This document shows, piece after piece, positions 8,575-16,362 of a DNA stretch of 64,000 nucleotides (its first letter is position 1; each line of letters starts with the position of its first letter). Under the pieces are notes generated by a model. The model was not told the DNA's origin. It did not search any database and worked only from the letters and a program-made list of their open reading frames with translations. The stretch is from an uncultured Shinella sp. (GTDB lineage: Bacteria; Pseudomonadota; Alphaproteobacteria; Rhizobiales; Rhizobiaceae): the NCBI RefSeq assembly GCF_946479415.1, contig NZ_CAMLFY010000010.1, positions 10,786-74,785 of the forward strand, in the 5' to 3' direction. A program made the position numbers and the translations under genes.

Positions 8575-9879
8575 TCACAGGGAGTAGGCCGGCACAGGGC
8601 TGCGTTCGATCTCGACATTTTCCGCCGTGGGCGGAAAGTTCGCAAGCCGCTCATCGACATCGAACAGTTTTCGGTGCGTTCCCTGGTCGCCGCGCGCCTT
8701 CTCGAAGATGGCGATCGCGCCGGCGCTCTCAGCGACGGTTGCAGCATCGAAGGATTGCCGGCGCAGTGCGACATCCAGGGCTTCGTAAAGTGTGTCGAAC
8801 AGCTTTTCGCGGTCGTTGCGGATGATGAAGTCCATCCAGCGGCGACACCAGTCGTCCTTGACGGCCTGCGGCAGAAATTCGACCGCCATGAAGTTCGTGG
8901 CCTTGCGCGGAAACATCAACTTTGCCGTGACCTTGAGATGACGGTCGATGGCAAATTGCAGGAGATCGCCGAGATGCAGGAGGCCGAACGATGTCAGGGT
9001 CACGTCGAGTGCGATGTCTATCGACGGCGATTTCCGTGCCAATGCGATCAGAGCGTCCATGTTCTCGGAAAAATGTGCGGTCCTGAAACCGCTGCGGATA
9101 TATTCGCCCGCCATGCCCAGACCATCCACCGACGCCTGCACCGTGACATGCGAGAAATGCGGCCAGAGGTCTTCGACCGTCTGGCCCTTGAATTTCAACA
9201 TGGTCAGATTGGTGTTGTAGGCGACATCGGTATGCCGGGCGTGGCCCGTGCTGATGAGCTCGTTCATGACGGTCCAATGGGTCTCGTCGAACAGCGGCTC
9301 ACCGCCGGCCCAATAGAGATGGCTGATCGTTCCCGCGCGCGCGGCCGCGATGAGTTCGTCCCGCGCGATCGACTGCGCCTCGTTGCGCGCCTCGATATAG
9401 CTTCTGTCCCAAAATGTCGGATCGCGGTCGAGTTTCTGAAGTTCCGGATCGCGGCGTATTTCCATCTCGAGCGTCGTCGAGTAACGCGGGCCGCAGATCC
9501 GGCATTTCAGATTGCAGGTCGATGAGCGATAGTCGAACGTAAAGGGTTCGAGGCTCGTCGATCCGTCGGCATTCGTTGCGGCAATGGCAGGGCCAACCCA
9601 TTCCGGCCAGCGCGCCATCATCTGATCGCGATAGGTGATGGCGCGGTTGGATTGCTGGCTGCAATCGCTGCACCGCGGAAGAAGTTCGCCCGCCAGCATC
9701 TGGCGGCGCACCTGCTTCATTTCCTCGGAGTTCCAATAGTCCGCCAAACGGTTTTGGGCGGGGCTGGGCGCGTTGCCGAGATTGACCGTATCGACGCAAC
9801 AGAGCTTTCGGTGCCCTTGCGCCGTCACATGGGCATGAATCCAGGGGATGAGACAGAAACCTTTGGGAATCTGATGCAT
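8575..9879 (-). CDS. Radical SAM protein with N-terminal cysteine cluster (twitch/SPASM-type)
   Basis: This 434-residue protein has the canonical radical SAM CxxxCxxC at Cys122, Cys126 and Cys129 (STCNLKCRIC), followed by the glycine-rich SAM-binding segment LYWAGGEPLF. Five cysteines lie before the radical SAM core (Cys9, Cys27, Cys28, Cys70, Cys73, the last two as RCSDC); this is where some relatives bind an auxiliary Fe-S cluster. The enzyme would generate a deoxyadenosyl radical to modify a peptide, sugar or other small molecule. No precursor peptide gene was found beside it. It lies between two units that each encode a small unknown protein and a MurG-like glycosyltransferase, and is transcribed with the second one after a 107-nt gap. 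The substrate is unknown. Confidence 0.85.
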   Translation of the reverse strand: MHQIPKGFCLIPWIHAHVTAQGHRKLCCVDTVNLGNAPSPAQNRLADYWNSEEMKQVRRQMLAGELLPRCSDCSQQSNRAITYRDQMMARWPEWVGPAIAATNADGSTSLEPFTFDYRSSTCNLKCRICGPRYSTTLEMEIRRDPELQKLDRDPTFWDRSYIEARNEAQSIARDELIAAARAGTISHLYWAGGEPLFDETHWTVMNELISTGHARHTDVAYNTNLTMLKFKGQTVEDLWPHFSHVTVQASVDGLGMAGEYIRSGFRTAHFSENMDALIALARKSPSIDIALDVTLTSFGLLHLGDLLQFAIDRHLKVTAKLMFPRKATNFMAVEFLPQAVKDDWCRRWMDFIIRNDREKLFDTLYEALDVALRRQSFDAATVAESAGAIAIFEKARGDQGTHRKLFDVDERLANFPPTAENVEIERSPVPAYSL

Positions 9880-9986
9880 CGTCTTGCCTCACCTGCTGCT
9901 CGCCCGAATTATGTCGGCTCCCAAAAGCAAGTCAATGCGCCGACAAGGATCAGCCCTCCGGCCTTTTGCCCTTGCGGCGTGCCTCG

Positions 9987-12209
9987 CTAGTGCTCTTTGT
10001 CGCGTCCCGTCACGTCCCAGTCGGTTCGAACCAACCGCGCATGATCTTCCATATATCGCGCGATTTCCCGCGCGCCATTTTCCCATTCGATGGCGCGGCA
10101 GCGGCCGGCGATGCGGGCGTGCTCGTTCGCATCGAGCAACTGCTCGACATGGGCCTTCACATGGGCAAGGTCGTAGTCCCGGCGCATCAGTAAACCGTGA
10201 CCGGTCAGTTCAGCCCAACGCGCGCGGTTCAATTGAAGGTCCATTTCGTCAGCCTCGTTTGGCACGAAGAGCGTCGGAATGGCTCCTAAAACCTGCTCGT
10301 GGAATGCGTTGTAACCGGCCGCCGTCACGGCCGCATCGAAAGCCCGGCTGTGGCGGAAGCTCGGGAAGAGCTCGGCGACCCTGTGGCGCGGATGCGTGGG
10401 CGCTGCGGCCGCCGCCTCGGCGGCGATCGGTGACCGCAGGTCGAGAAGCAGCGTGTCGGGCCGTTCGAGCACGGCGTCGATGATTGCCTTGCGGACCGGC
10501 GTCATGTCGAAATTCGCACCCGAGCCAAGTTGCAGGGCGATGACCAGCAGGTCTTCCGGCAAGTCGAGAGCGGCCCGCGCTGCGGCGCGGCTCATGCGCT
10601 CGTCCGGTTCGATATGCAGCACCGGCGGCACCAGCAGCACTCGGCCGCGTTCGGCCGCCGTGGGGCCGTGATCGAAATCCTGCGCCAGTTCCGCCGGCTC
10701 GATGATGGCATCGAAATGGTGGGACATCTCCAGGAATGTCCGATGGCTCTCGCGCCACATCGGTCGTCGCACCCACACCGAAAACGTATTCGGGAACATT
10801 CGCAGCGCCTGCACTACGCCGTCGAAGACGGCGGTCGCGTCATAAGCGAAGACCGCGGGCTTCAGATGCGCCAGAAGGTCGAACATTTCTTCGGCAAGTG
10901 TGCGGTTCCAGTCGTCCGAATGCGCATCCAGATGGCGATGATAGGTGAGGAAATGCGCCTGGTATCCTTCGCGGACCGCTGCCTTCATCGAGTAGGACAT
11001 GGTCGCAAAGACGGATCTCAGGTCCAGTGGCAGATGCCGCGCGATGGCGAGTTGCTGTGCCAGATGCCCGACGCCGATGCCGTTGGATGAGGCAAACAGG
11101 ACGTTTCGTGTCGGCAGCGGTGCGGAGATCGCGCTGGCTTGCGACGCCGGTACGTCAAATGCCTGCCGCACCCGATCAATCCGGCCTGAATAAATTTCGG
11201 CCGAGCACATGTCGACGGCGAAGGCGCGCGCCCTTGTGCGCTGTGCCGCATAGGCGGCGGGATCGTTGACGAAGCGATCGATAACTTTTTCCACATGCGC
11301 GGGCATAGCGTAGATGGCGGCGGTCCCGAAGATCGTCTCGAAATGCGGTGGTAGTATCACCACCAGTCCGACGGCAAGCGCCTCCAGAATGGTGCGACCG
11401 AAGGCTTCGGACCATTTGTTGTCGTGATAGTAGACGTAGAAATCCAGGCTGGCCAGGAATTCGGCGATTCCAGTCCAGGCGAAGGGAATGAGTTCCCAGT
11501 TGCCGGGAAGCGCGCCATACATGTCCTCGAGATAGTCGTCCGCCCCGAGAACCCTGATATGATACCGTTCGCCGTTGGCAGGATAGGCCCAGAGGGCCTC
11601 CTGTTTCGAAGGCCATTTCAACCGGTCGGGGCGTGAATGCCGGCCGATGACGATCGGCGTACCGATAGGGCGTGCGTCGCGCATCGGCCAATCGTCGAGA
11701 TCGATCAGGTTCATCCAGTCCTGGTCGAGAAGCGAGGACTGCGGTGGCAGCGTCCGAGGCAGGCTGTAACGGACCACGCCGCTGACGGGGGCGAAGGCTG
11801 GCGCCAGTCCAAAAGAATCCTGGCAGTTGCGGCTGATGGCGGTGAGATCGTATTGCCGCGTTCCCTCGCGGTCGAACATCGGGTGATGCAGCACCATGAT
11901 GAGTGCACGGGTCTCGATGCGCAGCGGCGTGCTCGGGCGGTTCGCCATGATCGTCGGATGATGGATCAAGACGATCCCCGCCCGCATCGGCACGGAGGGA
12001 TCGACGCGCTCGACCACGCCATCCTCCAACAGGCTGCGGATATCCGGGTGCATCGGGAAGGGAAGTCCAAGCAGTGGTCCTTTGACCGTCATCAGCCCGC
12101 AGCGCATGCCGGCCCGCGCCGCCGCCCGCATCTCCACTGCAACCGCCGTCGACGTGCCGCCCTCAAACCGTGCATCGGCGACAAACAGGATATCGAAATC
12201 AGTGATCAT
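9987..12209 (-). CDS. Fused glycosyltransferase: GT4-like domain plus MurG-like domain
   Basis: This 740-residue protein starts at ATG 12209, overlapping the upstream stop as ATGA; a longer frame to 12320 is rejected because it runs back into the upstream gene. Residues 1 to about 355 resemble a GT4-type glycosyltransferase: ILFVADARFEGG at the start and the E-x7-E pair Glu268/Glu276 in SEAFGRTILEALA. From residue 368 a second domain begins with NVLFASSNGIGVGHLAQQLA and matches the 362-residue protein at 7422-8510 throughout, including AAGYNAFHEQVLGAIPTLFV. One chain therefore carries two transferase modules, perhaps adding two sugars in sequence. The coupling to the small unknown protein mirrors the arrangement at 6984-8510. 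Confidence 0.8.
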   Translation of the reverse strand: MITDFDILFVADARFEGGTSTAVAVEMRAAARAGMRCGLMTVKGPLLGLPFPMHPDIRSLLEDGVVERVDPSVPMRAGIVLIHHPTIMANRPSTPLRIETRALIMVLHHPMFDREGTRQYDLTAISRNCQDSFGLAPAFAPVSGVVRYSLPRTLPPQSSLLDQDWMNLIDLDDWPMRDARPIGTPIVIGRHSRPDRLKWPSKQEALWAYPANGERYHIRVLGADDYLEDMYGALPGNWELIPFAWTGIAEFLASLDFYVYYHDNKWSEAFGRTILEALAVGLVVILPPHFETIFGTAAIYAMPAHVEKVIDRFVNDPAAYAAQRTRARAFAVDMCSAEIYSGRIDRVRQAFDVPASQASAISAPLPTRNVLFASSNGIGVGHLAQQLAIARHLPLDLRSVFATMSYSMKAAVREGYQAHFLTYHRHLDAHSDDWNRTLAEEMFDLLAHLKPAVFAYDATAVFDGVVQALRMFPNTFSVWVRRPMWRESHRTFLEMSHHFDAIIEPAELAQDFDHGPTAAERGRVLLVPPVLHIEPDERMSRAAARAALDLPEDLLVIALQLGSGANFDMTPVRKAIIDAVLERPDTLLLDLRSPIAAEAAAAAPTHPRHRVAELFPSFRHSRAFDAAVTAAGYNAFHEQVLGAIPTLFVPNEADEMDLQLNRARWAELTGHGLLMRRDYDLAHVKAHVEQLLDANEHARIAGRCRAIEWENGAREIARYMEDHARLVRTDWDVTGRDKEH

Positions 12210-12664
12210 GCCGCGCCACCCCCTGTCCGGCCGTTGGGCGCCGACGCGAGATAGTTTTCGGCATTCTGCCCATAGGCAAGAACATGCGCCGGCCGCCATT
12301 TGGTCAAAAGCAGCTTCCACCGACCCCTGAGATAACTTTCCCAGTTCATACTCTCCAGGTGCATGCGCTGCTCATGTATCGGCGGCAGATATTCGAACAT
12401 GACGCCCTGATGGCGAAAGCGCATGAAGTCGAGGTCGTCGGTGATATAGACCAGGCGGTGGGTGCCTGAAAATTTGGCCTTCGTCACAGTGATGATTTCA
12501 TCGATATGAGCAGGATCGACGCCGAGAACAGTAATCATCACCACGGAGATATCAGGCTGCGAGGCGTAGATGTAAACCGATCCAGGTTCTGGATCTCCCG
12601 CTCTCGAATGGTCTTCTTTCTTTAAATGCAAAAGCCATTTCGTGATCAGGCTCAATTTTCGCAC
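12206..12664 (-). CDS. Unknown protein, paralogue of the 6984-7412 product
   Basis: This 152-residue protein starts at ATG 12664 and ends in an ATGA overlap with the fused glycosyltransferase, so the two are translationally coupled. It shares with the 6984-7412 product the segments ITVLGVDPAHIDEI, RLVYITDDLDF, the ESMNW-(3)-LRGRWKLL block and a C-terminal AYGQN (AYGLN in the other copy). The first 35 residues differ and are basic, then polar. No signal peptide or membrane segment is seen. Function unknown; the duplication together with a glycosyltransferase argues that the two proteins act together. Confidence 0.7.
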   Translation of the reverse strand: MRKLSLITKWLLHLKKEDHSRAGDPEPGSVYIYASQPDISVVMITVLGVDPAHIDEIITVTKAKFSGTHRLVYITDDLDFMRFRHQGVMFEYLPPIHEQRMHLESMNWESYLRGRWKLLLTKWRPAHVLAYGQNAENYLASAPNGRTGGGAA

Positions 12665-12776
12665 CCCGGCAAAGCAGATCTGTATTATTTAAATCATGCG
12701 CGCCGAGGGCCGTAAACTGTCTTCCGCAAAGCCCTCTCTTATGTCCGCATCGGCTCTCCGGTGTTTGACATCTGCA

Positions 12777-14339
12777 TCAGTTCACGCCGCGGTAAACGAT
12801 GCCTCGTGCCAGCCAGCAGCCGACGACAAGACCCGTTACCGCGCCGCCCGAGTCTCGCTGGATCAAGACCGTCCAGTCGCCGGGGGCGGCGGCGTCCAGG
12901 GCGCGGCGGCTGGTGATGACAAAGACGTCTTGCGCCAATGCATACATTCGCTCCATCGGCCCCTTGCCATAGAGCCCCTCGAAGACGGCGAAGGCGGCGC
13001 CATCTCGCACCTCGATTTCCATGAAGGCATCGAGTTCGTCGGACCGGTAGCGCCCCGCGATCGGTGTGGCGTCCACCCACTCCACCGGCTCAAGCCGGCG
13101 TGCCGTCACGGTAAGGTTTTCGCTTTGCCGCTCCATGACGAGATGGCCGTCTTCCCTGCGCAGGCTGAAACCCTGCCCACGCGCCACGCCGTCCGCCGTT
13201 ACGGTCGCCAGTGCGGAAGACGGGCCGTACCACAGCTTCACGCCGCCGGCATCCGCGGATGTGCGCACGATAAGCCCCTGCGCCTCATCCAGCCACAACC
13301 CGTCCCAATCCGTTGACGGAATGGTCTCGGTGCGGTTCTCGCGGCCGAGCGCGGCATCGGCGAGTGCGGCAGCCGCCGCGAAGCCGCTTGCCCCATGATT
13401 GAACATGACGACCACGGACAGGCGTTCCGCCGCGACATGCATGCGATAGGAACTGAACCCGCGCAGGCCGCCGCCATGGCCGGTGAATTCGAGGCCGTTA
13501 TAGACGTCCCGCCGGAGGCCGTAGGCATAGGTCGCGGGCGTGCCATCCGCGTAGAAGGCGGGTGCTGAGAGGCGATTGTAGAGACCGTCAGGCGCGTCTC
13601 GCGTGGCGTCGATATGGCATTCCCATGCGAGCATGTCATCGAGCGAGGCGGCAATGCCGGCATCGCCGAACCAGTAGATGCCATTGTCGGCCGGCAGGAA
13701 GCCGGTATCGTCATTTCCTTCATAGCCGACGACGCCATCAACTGGCACGCGCGTATTCGCAGACAGGACGGCCGTGGACATTCCGGCCGGCGCAAACAGC
13801 CTCTCCCGGAGAAGGTCGGCATAGGCACGGCCGGTGCCGCGCTCGATAAGCTCGCCGAGGATACGGAAATTACCGTTGCTGTAGGAGTAATGTGCGCCGG
13901 CGGGAAAGTGCCCGGTCTTTGCGCTGGCGATGAGGGGCAGGGCATCCTCGCGACGGAATTCGGTTTCCGGATAGGCGCCGTGCAGCACGGTCAGCGCCCA
14001 ATAGTCACGCAGGCCCGACTGGTTATGGCAGAGTTCGGCAATGGTCGGCAGTCGGTCGCGATAGTCTGGAAGATAGTCGCGCACCTTATCGTCCAGCGCG
14101 GCGGGATCGCCGAACTGGTCGAGCAGCAGCGCGCAGGTGAACTGTTTCGAGATCGAACAGATCGGCAAGCGTGTTTGCGCCGTCATCGGCAAGCGGCGAT
14201 ACATGTCGGCAAAACCCCAGGCGCGGCGCGCCACGACCTTGCCGTCCTTGACGATGCCAGCCACGCCTCCCGGTCCGCGAAAACGAAGGGGAAGGCGGTT
14301 CAGCGCCCGGTCGAGCGCCGCGGTATCGAGCATCGTCAT
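12777..14339 (-). CDS. dap: D-stereospecific aminopeptidase (DAP, serine peptidase S12)
   Basis: This 520-residue protein is the same length as the Ochrobactrum anthropi D-aminopeptidase DAP and agrees with it, from memory, along the whole sequence. The catalytic motifs fall at the same numbers: Ser62 and Lys65 in PICSISKQFTC, Tyr153 in HYSYSNGNF, and the HGG triad at 288-290. After the penicillin-binding-protein-like domain come two beta-barrel domains (about 330-520), including FEGLYGKGPMERMY and the near-terminal VGCWLARG. DAP releases N-terminal D-residues such as D-Ala from small peptides. It lacks a signal peptide and lies 12 nt downstream of a YkuD-type gene, so it may recycle D-amino-acid peptides derived from peptidoglycan. 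Confidence 0.88.
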   Translation of the reverse strand: MTMLDTAALDRALNRLPLRFRGPGGVAGIVKDGKVVARRAWGFADMYRRLPMTAQTRLPICSISKQFTCALLLDQFGDPAALDDKVRDYLPDYRDRLPTIAELCHNQSGLRDYWALTVLHGAYPETEFRREDALPLIASAKTGHFPAGAHYSYSNGNFRILGELIERGTGRAYADLLRERLFAPAGMSTAVLSANTRVPVDGVVGYEGNDDTGFLPADNGIYWFGDAGIAASLDDMLAWECHIDATRDAPDGLYNRLSAPAFYADGTPATYAYGLRRDVYNGLEFTGHGGGLRGFSSYRMHVAAERLSVVVMFNHGASGFAAAAALADAALGRENRTETIPSTDWDGLWLDEAQGLIVRTSADAGGVKLWYGPSSALATVTADGVARGQGFSLRREDGHLVMERQSENLTVTARRLEPVEWVDATPIAGRYRSDELDAFMEIEVRDGAAFAVFEGLYGKGPMERMYALAQDVFVITSRRALDAAAPGDWTVLIQRDSGGAVTGLVVGCWLARGIVYRGVN

Positions 14340-14351
14340 CGTTCTACCCTG

Positions 14352-14864
14352 TCAATCCGCCGAACGGAACTCGAGATGCGTCCCGGGTTCGGCACGGGCA
14401 AGAAACGCCAGCAGATCGCCCTTGGCAAGAGCCGCGCAGCCTTCCGTGGGGGAATAATCCGGGCGGGCTATGTGCAGGAAAATGGCACTGCCGGCGCCGG
14501 GAACCGGCGGATCGTCATTGTGGCCGAGCACGACGACGATGTCGTAGAGATCGTCCTGCCGCCACATCTCTTCATGGCTTGCCGCGAAAGGGCGGGTGAC
14601 GGGGCGGTTATAGTCTGCGTGGGCAGGATCATCGCACCAGCCGTCCATCTCCGCGATTGCCTGCGTCGGGAAGGGCGACACCGGTTTTTCGATGCGGTCC
14701 GGGCGATAATATACCCTGCGGATCGGCCATCGACCGATGGGACTGACGCCATCGCCTTCCATCTTCTCCAGCTGTATGCCGCTGCGCCCCACGGCCGAGC
14801 GCCAGATCCGGTCGCCGTAGCATGCCTGCCAGCGCTCGCCGTCCGAGGTCACGATCAGATCCAT
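14352..14864 (-). CDS. YkuD-family L,D-transpeptidase-like protein
   Basis: This 170-residue protein starts at ATG 14864 with AGGAA five bases upstream. The YkuD active site is visible as VLGHNDDPP, His131 in FLHIARP and Cys143 in SPTEGCAAL, matching the HxnS/TxGC pattern of L,D-transpeptidases. The family uses the Cys to form or exchange 3-3 peptide crosslinks or to attach proteins to peptidoglycan. No signal peptide is seen, unlike classical periplasmic members; similar short versions are common in Rhizobiales. It is followed after 12 nt by the D-aminopeptidase gene, so the pair probably handles D-amino-acid-containing peptides. Confidence 0.82.
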   Translation of the reverse strand: MDLIVTSDGERWQACYGDRIWRSAVGRSGIQLEKMEGDGVSPIGRWPIRRVYYRPDRIEKPVSPFPTQAIAEMDGWCDDPAHADYNRPVTRPFAASHEEMWRQDDLYDIVVVLGHNDDPPVPGAGSAIFLHIARPDYSPTEGCAALAKGDLLAFLARAEPGTHLEFRSAD

Positions 14865-14956
14865 AGGCGTTCCTTTGCGGTCCATGGGAAACGGCGGGCC
14901 GCAAGGATATGCGGATCGGTGAGACAGCTTAGCCGCTGTCTCACCCATTTCAATGG

Positions 14957-16330
14957 TCAGCCGAGAATGCTCTTCACTGCCTCGGCCGCGGCCTTCACGA
15001 CGATGTCTGCCTCTTCGCGAGTAAGGCAAAGCGGTGGCGCGAAGCCGAGGATATCGCCTTGCGGCATCGCACGACCGATGATGCCGCGTTCGAGAAGGGC
15101 GGCGGAGACCTGCGGGCCGATCTTTTTGCCCGGATCGAAGAAGACGCGGTCGTCCTTGTCCTCGACGAATTCGATTGCTGCCATCAGGCCGTCACCACGC
15201 ACGTCGCCGACATGCTTGTGATCGCCGACGGCCTTGGCGAGCTCGCTGCGGAAATAGGCGCCCGTCGAACCGGCATTTTCGACGAGGCCGAGTTCGTCGA
15301 TCAGTTCGAGATTGGCGACGCCGGCGGCGGCGCAGATCGGATGCGAGGAGTAGGTCCAGCCATGGCCGATGGCGCCGAGTTCATCCGAACCCTTGACGAG
15401 CACATCCCATACCTTGTCCGAGACGATGGTGCCGGAGAGGGGCGCGTAGGCCGAAGTCAGACCCTTAGCGATGGTGATAAGCGCCGGTTTCATGCCGTAA
15501 TGATCCGAGCCGAACATCGTGCCGAGGCGCCCGAAGCCGGTGACGACCTCGTCGGCGACGAGCAGGATGTCGTATTTGTCGAGCACGGCCTGGATTTTCT
15601 GCCAATAGCCCTTCGGCGGCGGCACGATGCCGCCGGTGCCCAGGATCGGCTCGCCGATGAAGGCGGCAACAGTCTCCGGCCCTTCGGCAAGGATCATCTC
15701 TTCCAGCTTGTCGGCGCAATATTGCGAGAATTGTTCCTCGTTCATCGTGTGGTCCGGCCGACGGAAGAAGTAGGGAGCCTCCGTATGCAGGATCGGCGCG
15801 CGCGGCAGGTCGAAGGCATTGTGGAAGAGATGGAGGCCGGTCAGGGAGCCGGTCATGACGCCCGAGCCGTGATAGCCGCGCCAGCGGGAGATGATCTTCT
15901 TCTTCTCCGGGCGGCCGAGAATGTTGTTGTAGTACCAGATCAGCTTGATGTTGGTCTCGTTGGCATCCGAGCCGGAAAGGCCGAAATAGACGCGGCTCAT
16001 GCCTTCGGGCGCGCGGTCGATGATCATCTTGGAGAGCGTGATCGACGCTTCCGTGCCGTGGCCGACATAGGCGTGGTAGTAGGCAAGGTTCTTCGCCTGC
16101 TCGGCAATCGCATCGGCGATCTTCTGGCGGCCATAGCCGACATTGACGCAGTAGAGGCCGGCAAAGGCATCGAGGCTCGTCTTGCCGGTTGTATCCGTGA
16201 TGTAGACGCCTTCGCCGCCGCCGATGACGCGTGTCGGCGTCTCGCCGCGGGCGTGCATGCCCATATGGGTCGAGGGGTGGAAGAAATGGTCGCGGTCCCA
16301 GGCGGTGAGTTCGTTGCGTCCGTCGGACAT
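14957..16330 (-). CDS. doeD: Class III aminotransferase, probable diaminobutyrate transaminase of ectoine catabolism
   Basis: This 457-residue PLP-dependent omega-aminotransferase shows the cofactor aspartate in LLVADEVVTGFGR (Asp260) and the Schiff-base lysine Lys289 in ITIAKGLTSAYAPLSG. It sits 32 nt after a semialdehyde dehydrogenase and downstream of an AsnC regulator, divergent from the ectoine genes. In known ectoine degraders a transaminase (DoeD or Atf) converts L-2,4-diaminobutyrate, released by DoeB, to aspartate semialdehyde, which the dehydrogenase oxidises. The specific substrate is inferred from context; the same fold also covers putrescine, GABA and beta-alanine transaminases. 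Confidence 0.78.
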   Translation of the reverse strand: MSDGRNELTAWDRDHFFHPSTHMGMHARGETPTRVIGGGEGVYITDTTGKTSLDAFAGLYCVNVGYGRQKIADAIAEQAKNLAYYHAYVGHGTEASITLSKMIIDRAPEGMSRVYFGLSGSDANETNIKLIWYYNNILGRPEKKKIISRWRGYHGSGVMTGSLTGLHLFHNAFDLPRAPILHTEAPYFFRRPDHTMNEEQFSQYCADKLEEMILAEGPETVAAFIGEPILGTGGIVPPPKGYWQKIQAVLDKYDILLVADEVVTGFGRLGTMFGSDHYGMKPALITIAKGLTSAYAPLSGTIVSDKVWDVLVKGSDELGAIGHGWTYSSHPICAAAGVANLELIDELGLVENAGSTGAYFRSELAKAVGDHKHVGDVRGDGLMAAIEFVEDKDDRVFFDPGKKIGPQVSAALLERGIIGRAMPQGDILGFAPPLCLTREEADIVVKAAAEAVKSILG

Positions 16331-16362
16331 GGTCTTTCCTTTCGATGTTGCTGGCGCCGGGA

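Noticed and set aside
8518..9525. 335-codon plus-strand frame opposite the radical SAM gene
   Set aside because: Antisense shadow; the minus strand encodes an intact CxxxCxxC enzyme.
13614..15221. 535-codon plus-strand frame opposite the D-aminopeptidase and YkuD genes
   Set aside because: Antisense shadow; both minus-strand proteins show catalytic motifs at expected positions.
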